Positions 7,963 to 16,094 of a stretch of 64,000 nt of DNA are shown here, piece by piece. How positions within the stretch are numbered: the first letter of the stretch is position 1; each line of letters begins with the position of its first letter. The notes under the pieces are model-generated. The model saw only the letters and a program-made list of their open reading frames with translations, made no database searches and was not told the DNA's origin. A program made the translations under genes and the position numbers. Origin of the DNA: CAG-841 sp963614875 (GTDB lineage Bacteria; Bacillota; Clostridia; Oscillospirales; CAG-272); NCBI GenBank assembly GCA_963614875.1, contig CAVEFC010000003.1, forward strand, positions 1-64,000, read 5' to 3'.

Positions 7963-8815
7963 TGGGAACGGTAGCCTCCTTTTCAAATACACAGACAGCC
8001 ATTTTCACAAGCATTTCGCGGAGAAGCGGCAGTCTTGACGCGGGATAAAGCCATTTTCTCAGCGGAATAAAACGCTTGTATATGGGCTTTTGTCCCGATT
8101 CCGATATTATTTCCGACGCTTTTTTCAGAGTCATTTTGTTTATGTAGCCGAGATGCTTTTCCCCGTCGGAACCGAGCTTTATTTTAAGCGAAAGCCTGCG
8201 GTCTTGGTCGGGCTTGTCGGCTGTCAGAATTTCATAAGCGCTTATCAGCGTTTTTTCACCGTACAGCATATGCACCCACGGAATGTTTATCGCGTCCGAA
8301 AGGTGCGCCCCGTAAGGATGATAATACGGCGGAAAGTTTATATAAAGTCTGCCGGACGGTCTGAGAACGCGCATTGCCTCCGAAATTGCTTTTTTTGGAT
8401 TAGCGACGTGTTCGAAAAAGTCGTTCATCATAACGACGTCAAAGCTGTCGTCGGCAAAGGGGAGCTTTGTCGCGTCGCCGCAGACATATTCAAAGCCGTC
8501 GGAAAGTCCGAGCTTTCCGGCAAGCGCGCGGGCTTTTTCTTCGTATTCGGGAACGATATCCGTTCCCGTTACGCTTTTTGCGCCGAGCGAAAGAAAATAC
8601 AGCGATTTTCCGCCCTCTCCGCACCCGACGTCAAGAACGTCTTTTCCGAGCAGAATTTCTTCCGGCGAAAATTTCGGCGCATAGCACGACAGCGCCGCTC
8701 CTCCGCGCTCGAATTCCCACTCGCCGTAGGTTTTGCCTCCCGACGCTTCTTCATTGAAGGGATGAGAAACGGGAGCAAAACGGCGATTGAGCCTCAAAAG
8801 CGATTTCACGCTCAT
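7871..8815 (-). CDS. Class I SAM-dependent methyltransferase
   Basis: A Rossmann-fold methyltransferase of 314 aa. The SAM-binding motif I LDVGCGEGGKS is near residue 60, followed by VTGTDI (acidic end of beta-2), CGDATKLPFADDSFDVV and a MNDFFEHV motif, as in UbiE/MenG-type and glycan- or lipid-modifying enzymes. The sequence after the core (PSGRLYINFPPYYHPYGAHLS) is typical of methyltransferases in surface-polysaccharide clusters, but no such cluster is here. The C-terminal ~40 residues are low-complexity and overlap the start of the PAP2 gene. The substrate is unknown. Confidence 0.85.
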   Translation of the reverse strand: MSVKSLLRLNRRFAPVSHPFNEEASGGKTYGEWEFERGGAALSCYAPKFSPEEILLGKDVLDVGCGEGGKSLYFLSLGAKSVTGTDIVPEYEEKARALAGKLGLSDGFEYVCGDATKLPFADDSFDVVMMNDFFEHVANPKKAISEAMRVLRPSGRLYINFPPYYHPYGAHLSDAINIPWVHMLYGEKTLISAYEILTADKPDQDRRLSLKIKLGSDGEKHLGYINKMTLKKASEIISESGQKPIYKRFIPLRKWLYPASRLPLLREMLVKMAVCVFEKEATVPSETNNNAPSRDAALCNSSDIHSRNVSRLDV

Positions 8816-8837
8816 ATCGTTTTCCTCCCGTGAAAAA

Positions 8838-9797
8838 TTATTTTCCCGCCGCTGCCGCAGCGCCGATTATGCCCGCGTCGTTTCCGAGCAGGGCGATACG
8901 CACGTCGGTTTTCAGCGCTTTGTCCTTTGAGTAGACCTCTTTTTCGATAAGCGGAAGGAGCGGACGGAGAAGATTTTCCCTTTCTCCCGATATGCCGCCG
9001 CCTATGCAAAGCACCTCAGGCTGAAAAACGTTGAGTATGTTTGCTATTCCGCAGGCAAGATAGCCGAGATATTCCGAAAAAACCTCGATGGCGGCTTTGT
9101 CGCCTCTTTTTATTGCGGCAAAAACGGTTTTTCCGCCCACGCGGTTTACGTCTCCGTCGCAGATTTCGTGCATTATCGAGTCGGGACATTCTTCAAATTT
9201 CTTTTTCGTTTCCGAAATGAGCGCCGTCGCCGAGCAGTAGGCTTCAAAACAGCCGCGTCTGCCGCAGGTACACTGTCTGCCGTCCTTTACTATAACGGTA
9301 TGACCTATTTCCGCGCCGCCGAAGGCACAGCCCGTGAGTATTTTTCCGTCTATGATTATTCCGCTTCCGACGCCCGTGCCGAGAGTTATCGTGACGGAGG
9401 ACGACGCTCCCTTTGCGGCTCCGGCAACGGCTTCTCCGTAGGCGGCGAGGTTTGCGTCGTTGCCTATCACAATGCTTGCTTTGTCAACGCCGGAGTATTC
9501 CGAAAAAAGCTTTACGAGCGGAAAATCGAAGAATTTTATATTGTTTGCGTATTCGACTATGCCCGTGTCGGTGTTTACCGTTCCGGGACAGGCAATTCCC
9601 ACGCCGTCCGCCTCGGTTATGTCAAAGCCGACCTCAGAGCAAAGCCGCTTGCAGAGCGCGACCATATCGAAGATTATTTCCTCAGCCGGACGGCTTGCAA
9701 GAGTGGGGCAGGAATCCTTTTTCACTATTTTATAATTTTCGTCAACTATTCCGACGGCGATGTTCGTTCCGCCGAGATCGACACCGATAGAATACAT
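8838..9797 (-). CDS. glcK: ROK-family glucokinase
   Basis: Phosphorylates glucose, or a related hexose, with ATP. The 319 aa contain the ATP-binding start IGVDLGGTNIAVG, the sugar site GNDANLAAYGEA, GTGVGSG, the ROK signature ending EIGH, and the zinc-binding CTCGRRGCFEAYCS. There is no N-terminal helix-turn-helix, so it is an enzyme, not an NagC/XylR-type repressor. It stands 22 bp upstream of the methyltransferase on the same strand. Its promoter carries an inverted repeat over the -10 region. Malonate, fructose or N-acetylmannosamine kinases of the same family cannot be excluded, but the length and motifs fit glucokinase best. Confidence 0.88.
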   Translation of the reverse strand: MYSIGVDLGGTNIAVGIVDENYKIVKKDSCPTLASRPAEEIIFDMVALCKRLCSEVGFDITEADGVGIACPGTVNTDTGIVEYANNIKFFDFPLVKLFSEYSGVDKASIVIGNDANLAAYGEAVAGAAKGASSSVTITLGTGVGSGIIIDGKILTGCAFGGAEIGHTVIVKDGRQCTCGRRGCFEAYCSATALISETKKKFEECPDSIMHEICDGDVNRVGGKTVFAAIKRGDKAAIEVFSEYLGYLACGIANILNVFQPEVLCIGGGISGERENLLRPLLPLIEKEVYSKDKALKTDVRIALLGNDAGIIGAAAAAGK

Positions 9798-9827
9798 ATC
9801 AAATTCCCTCCGATGAATATGTAAATT

Positions 9828-9846
9828 AAATGTTCAATTAACATTT
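9828..9846. promoter_or_regulatory. Operator-like inverted repeat over the glucokinase -10/+1 region
   Basis: Arms AAATGTT (9828-9834) and AACATTT (9840-9846) flank a 5-base centre, inside an AT-rich stretch bounded by TGTAAA and TTTACA. The position overlaps the -10 box and the expected transcription start, where a repressor would block RNA polymerase. The regulator is not identified. Confidence 0.5.
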
Positions 9847-9871
9847 TACATTTGAAATGCCGATTTGTCAA
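9843..9871 (-). promoter_or_regulatory. Promoter of glucokinase
   Basis: -35 TTGACA (9866-9871) and -10 TAAAAT (9843-9848) with a 17-bp spacer. Confidence 0.75.
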
Positions 9872-9954
9872 TAAGCGTCGGAGCTTTATTTGCCTGTAAA
9901 TTGCGGTGCAACCCGAAAAATCAGCCAAAAACGTCGGTTTTGACGTCCGCTCGG

Positions 9955-9983
9955 TTGACAGAGCGGCATTGCCGTGTTAAAAT
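9955..9983 (+). promoter_or_regulatory. Promoter of the 10019-10735 methyltransferase gene
   Basis: -35 TTGACA (9955-9960) and -10 TAAAAT (9978-9983) with a 17-bp spacer, divergent from the glucokinase promoter. Confidence 0.75.
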
Positions 9984-10018
9984 ACAAAAAGATATTCACG
10001 ATTGCGGAGGAATATAAA

Positions 10019-10735
10019 ATGGCTGAATATTACAGAGCCTATGACGAATTTTACAAAAAGGCGGCTGCCGGCGGAGCGGGAATATGCGGAACTTCCGAAA
10101 ACGATGCCGGAGCGGTTTCGACGCTTGAAAAATGGGTAAACGAAAATTCTCTTTCCGGAAAGGGCGTGCTTCAGTGCGCGTGCGGAGAGGGAAGCGAGGG
10201 AATAATTCTTTCAAAGCTCGGATGTCTTTACTGGGGAACGGACGTTTCTCTTACCGCGGTGGGCATTGCCAGACGCAGACTTGAAGAATATTCGGGAGCG
10301 CGGATATTCTTTATGGATATGGTGAAAAATCAGATAGCGGGAAAGTATGACGGAATCCTTGACTGTCGGGGGCTTTGTATGCTTGTGACCGACGGCGACA
10401 GAAGAAAATATCTTGAAAATATTTATGTTGCGCTGAAGGATGGCGCAAGCGCGCTTTTCATGCGCGAGCCCTGTGACGAAAACGCTTTTTCCGGCGAGGT
10501 GGACAGCTTTGAGGACTGGCAGAAAATCACGGGCGAGGATTACGAAGCTCCCGTGGAAACGGCGGTTGCGGGAAGCGGCAAAACGGTTATGGCGGCAAAA
10601 ATTCCCGAAAGAAGCAAAAGCAAAGACGGCTATATTAAAGAGCTTGAAGAAATCGGCTTTAAGATCGAAAGCTTTGATATCGAAAAAATATCCGACGGCG
10701 CGCCCGCCCTTGCCACGATAAAAGCAAGAAAATAA
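10019..10735 (+). CDS. Class I SAM-dependent methyltransferase
   Basis: A 238-aa Rossmann methyltransferase. Motif I appears as VLQCACGEGSEGI (about residue 50), where the common D/E-x-G-C-G has become QCACGEG. It is followed by WGTDVSLTAVGIARRRL and ILDCRGLCML. The start MAEYYRAYDEF is chosen because GGAGG lies 8 bases before this ATG; an upstream in-frame ATG has no ribosome binding site. It is a monocistronic unit with its own promoter and a terminator at 10771. The substrate is unknown. Confidence 0.8.
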   Translation: MAEYYRAYDEFYKKAAAGGAGICGTSENDAGAVSTLEKWVNENSLSGKGVLQCACGEGSEGIILSKLGCLYWGTDVSLTAVGIARRRLEEYSGARIFFMDMVKNQIAGKYDGILDCRGLCMLVTDGDRRKYLENIYVALKDGASALFMREPCDENAFSGEVDSFEDWQKITGEDYEAPVETAVAGSGKTVMAAKIPERSKSKDGYIKELEEIGFKIESFDIEKISDGAPALATIKARK

Positions 10736-10770
10736 ACGCTCGGAGCAGGCAAAAACATAACGAAAACAGA

Positions 10771-10806
10771 CAGCGATACCGGACAGAAGCGGTATCGCTG
10801 TTTTTT
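10771..10806 (+). terminator. Rho-independent terminator after the methyltransferase gene
   Basis: A perfect 10-bp stem CAGCGATACC / GGTATCGCTG with a 10-base loop is followed by TTTTTTATT. It also lies just beyond the 3' end of glmS on the other strand. Confidence 0.9.
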
Positions 10807-12631
10807 ATTCCACCGTTACGGATTTTGCAAGATTTTTTGGCATATCGACGTCCGTTTTGCGAAGAACGGCTGTGTGATACGCGAGAAGCTGATAAACCGT
10901 TACCGCGGCTATCGCCGTCGTGATTTCGCTCTCTGACCGTATGGGAATTATAAAATCCGCGTCGCCTTCGGCGGCTGTTCCTTCTGCCGTGACAAGCACG
11001 GTAAGCGCGCCTCTTGCCTTCACTTCGGAAAGGCTTGCCTTTGTTTTTCCGTAAAGGTCGGGAAGCGACGCCGAGGCTATCACGGGAACGCCCTCGCTTA
11101 TCAGCGACAAAGTGCCGTGCTTGAGCTCTCCGGCAGGATAAGCTTCGCTGTGGATATACGAGATTTCCTTCAGCTTGAGCGAGCCTTCTTCGGCGGCGTA
11201 GCGGTCTATTCCTCTGCCTATGAAAAAGGCGTTATCGCAGGGAGCTATGCGCGAAGCGACCTCTTTTATTCTGTCGCTCTGCGATATGACCGAGCCTATA
11301 ACCGACGGAAGCTCTGACGAAAGGGAAGAGGTGAAATCTTTTATCCTTTGCACGTCTGCCGCTTTGTTTGAAAGCGCGGTCGATGCCGCGATAAGACACA
11401 TCACCGCCGCCTGAACGGTAAAGGCTTTCGTGCTTGCGACGGCGATCTCGGGTCCTGCGCGGGTGTAGATAACGTCGTCCGCTTCGCGCGCTACGGACGA
11501 TGCGACGGCGTTGACTATTCCGAGCGTGTATGCGCCGTGCTTTTTTGCGAGTCTGAGCGCGGCGAGCGAGTCGGCGGTTTCGCCCGATTGCGAAATTATT
11601 ATAACGGCGTCGTTTTTGTCGAGGATGGGATTTTTATATCTGAATTCGGACGCAAGCTCGGCTTCGCACGGACGGCGCGCGAGCTTTTCCGTCATATATT
11701 TTCCGAAAAGTCCGGCGTGCATTGCCGTTCCGCAGGCGACCGTAAATATTTTTTTCGCGCGTGAAAGTCTGCCAGATATATCGCCTCCGTCGCCGGAAAA
11801 ATCGGGGACGCCGTTTTTTATCCTGCCGAGAAAAACGTCGGACAGGGCGCGCGGCTCTTCGTTTATTTCTTTCAGCATAAAATGCGGATAACCGCCCTTT
11901 TCGGCAGAGCGGATGTCCCATGCCGATACGCTCGGCTCTCTTTTTATTTCGCTAAGGCTTTTGTCGTAAAGCCTTGCGCCTTTGCGGTCGATTACGGCAA
12001 ATTCTCCGCTTTCCATTACTATGTATTTTTTTGTGTATTTCAGTATTGCGGTTATATCGGAGGCGATGAAATTTTCATCCTCTCCGATTCCGATTATCAG
12101 CGGACTGTCGCTTCGCGCGGCGAACACGTTGTCTGGAAAGCCTTCGCAAAGCACGGCGAAAGCATAAGAGCCTTTTATTTCAGCCGTCGCGTTTCTGAGC
12201 GCCGTGAGCGGATCGCCCGTGACCGAAAGGTATTCGTTTATGAGCGCGGCGGCGACCTCGGTATCGGTTTCCGAGCGGAAGATACAACCGCCGGACGCAA
12301 GCCGAGCTTTTATTTCGGCATAGTTTTCGATTATTCCGTTGTGGACGAGCGTTATTTTTCCCACCGTGTGAGGATGAGCGTTTTCGGATGTCGGCGCTCC
12401 GTGCGTCGCCCAGCGCGTGTGACCGGCTCCCGTGTGACCTGAAAGCTTTGATTTTTCGGAAAGCGTTTTAAGCGTCCGCACCTTGCCCGCGGACTTTACG
12501 GTTTTTATGATGTCGCCGTCAAAAACGGAAAGTCCCGCCGAATCGTACCCTCTGTATTCGAGCGAAAACAGTCCCGAAAGTATTGTTTCCGCCGAATTTC
12601 TGTAGCCCGTATATCCGATTATTCCGCACAT
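10805..12631 (-). CDS. glmS: Glutamine--fructose-6-phosphate aminotransferase (isomerising)
   Basis: Makes glucosamine-6-phosphate from fructose-6-phosphate and glutamine, the first committed step to UDP-GlcNAc. The 608 aa begin MCGIIGYTG, giving the N-terminal catalytic Cys after Met removal. The glutaminase domain shows HTRWATHGAPT and SETDTEVAA. Two SIS sugar-isomerase domains follow from about residue 280 (VACGTAMHAG, IISQSGETADSLAAL). The C-terminus KNLAKSVTVE is the family ending. The gene overlaps glmM by 13 bp. No glmS ribozyme motif can be placed upstream, because the region is glmM coding sequence. Confidence 0.97.
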   Translation of the reverse strand: MCGIIGYTGYRNSAETILSGLFSLEYRGYDSAGLSVFDGDIIKTVKSAGKVRTLKTLSEKSKLSGHTGAGHTRWATHGAPTSENAHPHTVGKITLVHNGIIENYAEIKARLASGGCIFRSETDTEVAAALINEYLSVTGDPLTALRNATAEIKGSYAFAVLCEGFPDNVFAARSDSPLIIGIGEDENFIASDITAILKYTKKYIVMESGEFAVIDRKGARLYDKSLSEIKREPSVSAWDIRSAEKGGYPHFMLKEINEEPRALSDVFLGRIKNGVPDFSGDGGDISGRLSRAKKIFTVACGTAMHAGLFGKYMTEKLARRPCEAELASEFRYKNPILDKNDAVIIISQSGETADSLAALRLAKKHGAYTLGIVNAVASSVAREADDVIYTRAGPEIAVASTKAFTVQAAVMCLIAASTALSNKAADVQRIKDFTSSLSSELPSVIGSVISQSDRIKEVASRIAPCDNAFFIGRGIDRYAAEEGSLKLKEISYIHSEAYPAGELKHGTLSLISEGVPVIASASLPDLYGKTKASLSEVKARGALTVLVTAEGTAAEGDADFIIPIRSESEITTAIAAVTVYQLLAYHTAVLRKTDVDMPKNLAKSVTVE

Positions 12632-13983
12632 ATGTCCTCTTTTCCGACGCTTTTAATCCGCGCCGCTATTTTTTCCGCCGCCGAGCCGAGAAGCGCCGGA
12701 AGCAGCTTTTCGTCGTCGCTTTCGGCTGTTAGTCTTATGCAGGGCTCGGTGCCTGACGGTCTTGCAACGAGCCTGCCGTGCTTTCCGAGCCGCTGTTTTA
12801 CCTCGGAAAGATACGCTTTTATTTCGCCGTCGGTGAGGAAGGCGATTTTCTGTTCGGGCGTTGCCGGAATGTTTTTTGAAAGCTGAGGCATTTTTTTCAG
12901 CGCCGACGCAAGCTCGGAAAGCTTTTTGCCGGATCTTCTCATAAGCGAAAACAGCATTATCGCCGTGAGCTGACCGTCGCCCGTGGGCATAACGTCGCCG
13001 AATATTATATGCCCCGACTGCTCTCCGCCGAAGCTGTAATCCCAAAGGCGCATTTCCTCGGAAACATATCTGTCGCCGACCTTCGTCTGTATGAATCTTA
13101 TTCCGTTTTCTTCGCAGAACCGCACAAGCCCGAGGTTGCTCATAACCGTGCCGACCACTCCGCCCCTGAGCGCGCCGTTTTCCTTCATATCGAGCGCAAG
13201 TGCCGCCATTATGGCGTCGCCGTCGAGCAGACTGCCGTTTTCGTCCACGCATATGCATCTGTCGGCGTCGCCGTCGAACGCCGCTCCTCCGCAGAGTCCG
13301 TTTTTGCGGACGTATTCGGAAAGATATGAAATATCCGTCGAGCCGCAGCCTGAATTTATGTTTATTCCGTCGGGAGAATCGAAAAGCATATCGCACTTTG
13401 CGCCGAGCGAGGAAAAGATTTTTTCGGCGGAAACGGACGCCGCTCCGAAGGCGCAGTCGAGCGCGATGCGAAGCCCCGACAAAGATGACGGAGCAAGGCT
13501 TATAAGATAATTTTCGTAGTCGCCGAGCGCAGAGGAGCAGGCTCTGATCGTTCCTATATCGGCGCCGCAGGCGCGCAGTGGCGGGCGCGACATCATAGCC
13601 TCCGTTTTTTCTTCAAGCTCATCCTGAAGCTTGTGACCGTCCTCTCCGAATATTTTTATTCCGTTGTATTCGGCGGGATTGTGCGATGCGGTTACCGTAA
13701 TTCCGGCGGACGCGCCGTATTTTACGGTGAGGTAAGCCACCGCCGGCGTGGGAAGAATATCCGCCCACAAAACCTCTCCTCCTGCCGAGCATATTCCCGA
13801 AGCTAATGCGAGAGCGAGCATCTGCCCCGAGCTTCTTGTGTCGCGGGCAAGAAGTATTTTCGGCTTTCCGCCCCCGTGCGAGAGGAGCGCCGTAAGCTTT
13901 TCGCCCGTATTTGCCGCAAGCTCGCGCGTAAGCTCGCTTCCGGCTTTTCCACGTATTCCGTCTGTGCCGAAAAGGCGCGTCAT
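12619..13983 (-). CDS. glmM: Phosphoglucosamine mutase
   Basis: Interconverts glucosamine-6-phosphate and glucosamine-1-phosphate. The 454-aa protein starts MTRLFGTDGIRGKAG. It has the phosphoserine loop TASHNPAEYNG near residue 100, the metal-binding DGDADRC, the sugar-specificity GGEQSGH and the phosphate-binding RPSGTEPCIRL. The ATG at 13983 is preferred over the one 6 bases upstream because AAGGAG then has a 9-base spacing. It follows the beta-helix gene with the stop and start separated by 2 bp and runs into glmS by 13 bp, so the three genes form a tight unit. Confidence 0.96.
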   Translation of the reverse strand: MTRLFGTDGIRGKAGSELTRELAANTGEKLTALLSHGGGKPKILLARDTRSSGQMLALALASGICSAGGEVLWADILPTPAVAYLTVKYGASAGITVTASHNPAEYNGIKIFGEDGHKLQDELEEKTEAMMSRPPLRACGADIGTIRACSSALGDYENYLISLAPSSLSGLRIALDCAFGAASVSAEKIFSSLGAKCDMLFDSPDGININSGCGSTDISYLSEYVRKNGLCGGAAFDGDADRCICVDENGSLLDGDAIMAALALDMKENGALRGGVVGTVMSNLGLVRFCEENGIRFIQTKVGDRYVSEEMRLWDYSFGGEQSGHIIFGDVMPTGDGQLTAIMLFSLMRRSGKKLSELASALKKMPQLSKNIPATPEQKIAFLTDGEIKAYLSEVKQRLGKHGRLVARPSGTEPCIRLTAESDDEKLLPALLGSAAEKIAARIKSVGKEDICAE

Positions 13984-13985
13984 AA

Positions 13986-14651
13986 TCATATTCTCCTTTC
14001 GGTCGTGCCGCCGTCCGATTTGTAAATCTGCCGCTCGCCGACATATCCGCGCACGCACGAAAGCGGATATACAAGGCTTTCTTTTCCTATAATGCTCCCG
14101 GGGCAGACGACGGCTCCGCAGCCGATTTCGACTTTGTCGCCTATCGCCGCGCCGAATTTTCTTTTGCCGGTGCTTATTTTTTCGCCCTTATAAGCCACTG
14201 TGACGCTCTTTTTATCAAGCCTGAGATTTGATATCACGGCTCCCGCGCCGAGATGAGCGCCGCACCCTATGATGCTGTCGCCGGCATAATTGAAATGCGG
14301 CAGACATGCTCCCCGCATAAGCACGGAATTTTTTATTTCGCACGAATTTCCGACGAGCGCGCCCTCGCCTATGTATGCGTTGCCGCGGATATACGCGCAG
14401 TGACGCAGAGTCGCGCCGCGCTCTGTAATGCACGGCGCGGTGATTTTTGCGCTCGCGGAGATGACGGCGGAGCGGTGAATCCATACGTTTTCGCAGGGAG
14501 AATAATATTCGCCTCCGAGCTGCTTTCCGCAAGAAATTATAAAATCACCGAGATCGCTCAGCGCCTCCCATACAAATTCATATCCGAGCATAAACGCAAG
14601 CGGCGAGTGCGCGTCGATATCAAACAGCGCGCGTGCGGATAAATCGTTCAT
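13986..14651 (-). CDS. Left-handed beta-helix acyltransferase-like protein (GlmU C-terminal-like)
   Basis: A 221-aa protein made mostly of hexapeptide repeats (VWIHRSAVISASAKI, AYIGEGALVGNSCEI, IGCGAHLGAGAVIS, VEIGCGAVVCPGSIIG). These resemble the acetyltransferase half of GlmU and the sugar-1-phosphate nucleotidylyltransferase beta-helix tails. The nucleotidyl-binding GxGTRM motif is absent. A short helical N-terminus (MNDLSARALFDIDAHSPL) precedes the repeats. The ATG at 14651 has AAAGAGGC upstream. Being first in an operon with glmM and glmS suggests a role in UDP-GlcNAc synthesis, perhaps acetylating glucosamine-1-phosphate. The missing uridylyltransferase would have to be elsewhere. A structural or other acyl role is possible. 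Confidence 0.75.
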   Translation of the reverse strand: MNDLSARALFDIDAHSPLAFMLGYEFVWEALSDLGDFIISCGKQLGGEYYSPCENVWIHRSAVISASAKITAPCITERGATLRHCAYIRGNAYIGEGALVGNSCEIKNSVLMRGACLPHFNYAGDSIIGCGAHLGAGAVISNLRLDKKSVTVAYKGEKISTGKRKFGAAIGDKVEIGCGAVVCPGSIIGKESLVYPLSCVRGYVGERQIYKSDGGTTERRI

Positions 14652-14685
14652 ATATTGCCTCTTTTCTTTTGCGTAATAAGTTCTG

Positions 14686-14714
14686 ATTATAATATATGAA
14701 ATATCCGCCGGAAA
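14686..14714 (-). promoter_or_regulatory. Promoter of the beta-helix/glmM/glmS operon
   Basis: A perfect -10 TATAAT (14686-14691) has a weak -35 TTTCCG (14709-14714) at 17 bp, about 35 bp upstream of the first start codon. Confidence 0.5.
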
Positions 14715-14739
14715 CGTAAACGAAAAATACGGACGAAAC

Positions 14740-14774
14740 AAAAAAAGCGGCACAAGGCTGTGACCTTGTGCCGC
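14740..14774 (-). terminator. Rho-independent terminator after the first AI-2E-family gene
   Basis: An 11-bp stem GCGGCACAAGG / CCTTGTGCCGC with a 6-base loop (14747-14774) is followed on the minus strand by TTTTTTTG. Confidence 0.9.
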
Positions 14775-14788
14775 ATATCTGCGTCTGC

Positions 14789-16069
14789 TTATGAATTTTC
14801 TCCGTTTTCGGAATTTTCTTTCGGAGGCGCTTTTTTCTTTTTCTTTTTTTCTTCTTTTCCGGATTCCTCCTCGGCGGCTTCAAGCAGCATCGCTTTCGCT
14901 CTGCCGTCGCAGTATTCGCTGTCCTCGCAGGTGTAGCCCTTCTTTTCAAGCTTTGCGTTTATGTGATCGCCGATAAGCGTGTAAACGACAGCAAACGTGG
15001 GAACGCCGATTATCATTCCGGGCGCACCGAAGAAGCCCGACATTACCGTGATCGCTATGACAACCCATTCCGAAGGCATACCGATGTTCGAGCCGATAAG
15101 CTTCGGCGCAACGACGTTTCCGTCGATGCCCTGGAATACGAACGTGAACAAAACAAACGGAATAACCTTTGCCGGCGCCGCGATAAGAATGATTATCGCG
15201 CAGGGAACCGTACCTATCCACGGTCCGAAGATGGGGATCATATTCGTTATGCCGAGTATAACGGCGATAAGCGGATAGAACGGCACACCGAGAAGCCACA
15301 GCGCAAAGAAGTTCACGACTCCGACGAAGATTGCGTCAAGAAGCGTGCCTTTTATATATCCGCCGAAGCTGCCGTCGGCGCGTTTTACCGCGGAAACGAG
15401 CTTTTCGCGCTTTGCGTCGGGAAGATAAGCCTTCAGAAGCTTATTTGTCACAGCGCCGACGCGTTCCTTTCCGCACATAATAAATACCGCAAAAACTATG
15501 CCTATAAGCGCATTTTTAATGGCGCTGAGAAGCGAGGTCGCAAACGAACCCAGCCACGGCATAACGATATCGACAATTTCCTCGGTTTTTTCGAGGAATT
15601 TTTCAACGTATTCGTTGAGAGCGCTTGCCAGCTGACCGAGAAGCTGCGATGACGAGCTTATTTCCGAAAGCCATTTGCGCGCGGTTTCAACGTAGTCCTT
15701 GAATTTTGTCTGAAGCTCGGTTATGCTCGATATGAGCTGAGGCGCGAGCGCCGATATGAGCAGCGAGATAAAGAGAAGGAAGATTATCATCGTTGCGACA
15801 ACGGAAAGTCCGCGGCGCAGTCGCCTTGCGCCCTTCTTTTTGTTCAGAAAGGCGAATACCTTTTCATCGAAAAGTCTGACTATCGGGTTGAGAAGGTAGG
15901 CTATTATAATTCCGTATATCAAAGGCGACAGCACTGAGAAGAACTTTTTTATATAGCCTCCGAAATCGTTGTGATTGAGGAAGAAGAAAACGATAAACGT
16001 TGCGGCAAGCAGAACAAGCGCGATGTATACGGCTATGGTGGTATATTTTTTGTTCCAGTAAAGCTTCAT
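14789..16069 (-). CDS. AI-2E-family (PerM-like) transporter, paralogue 1
   Basis: An integral membrane protein of 426 aa in PF01594. The family name comes from E. coli TqsA; other members move sodium or protons or are uncharacterised, so no autoinducer role is implied. N-terminal hydrophobic segments begin right after KLYWNKKYTTIAV. A soluble coiled region (about residues 115-175) precedes the conserved C-terminal block with GYIKGTLLDAIFVG, ITNMIPIFGPWIGTVP and MPSEWVVIAITVMSGFFGAPGMIIGVP. The last ~60 residues are a charged Lys/Glu-rich tail (EEESGKEEKKKKKKAP). It is paralogous to the protein at 17649-18986; both share WNKKYTTIAVY at the start. Monocistronic or last in the SGNH-GNAT unit. 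Confidence 0.92.
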   Translation of the reverse strand: MKLYWNKKYTTIAVYIALVLLAATFIVFFFLNHNDFGGYIKKFFSVLSPLIYGIIIAYLLNPIVRLFDEKVFAFLNKKKGARRLRRGLSVVATMIIFLLFISLLISALAPQLISSITELQTKFKDYVETARKWLSEISSSSQLLGQLASALNEYVEKFLEKTEEIVDIVMPWLGSFATSLLSAIKNALIGIVFAVFIMCGKERVGAVTNKLLKAYLPDAKREKLVSAVKRADGSFGGYIKGTLLDAIFVGVVNFFALWLLGVPFYPLIAVILGITNMIPIFGPWIGTVPCAIIILIAAPAKVIPFVLFTFVFQGIDGNVVAPKLIGSNIGMPSEWVVIAITVMSGFFGAPGMIIGVPTFAVVYTLIGDHINAKLEKKGYTCEDSEYCDGRAKAMLLEAAEEESGKEEKKKKKKAPPKENSENGENS

Positions 16070-16094
16070 TGTTTTCTCCTTTCCTTAAGAATTT

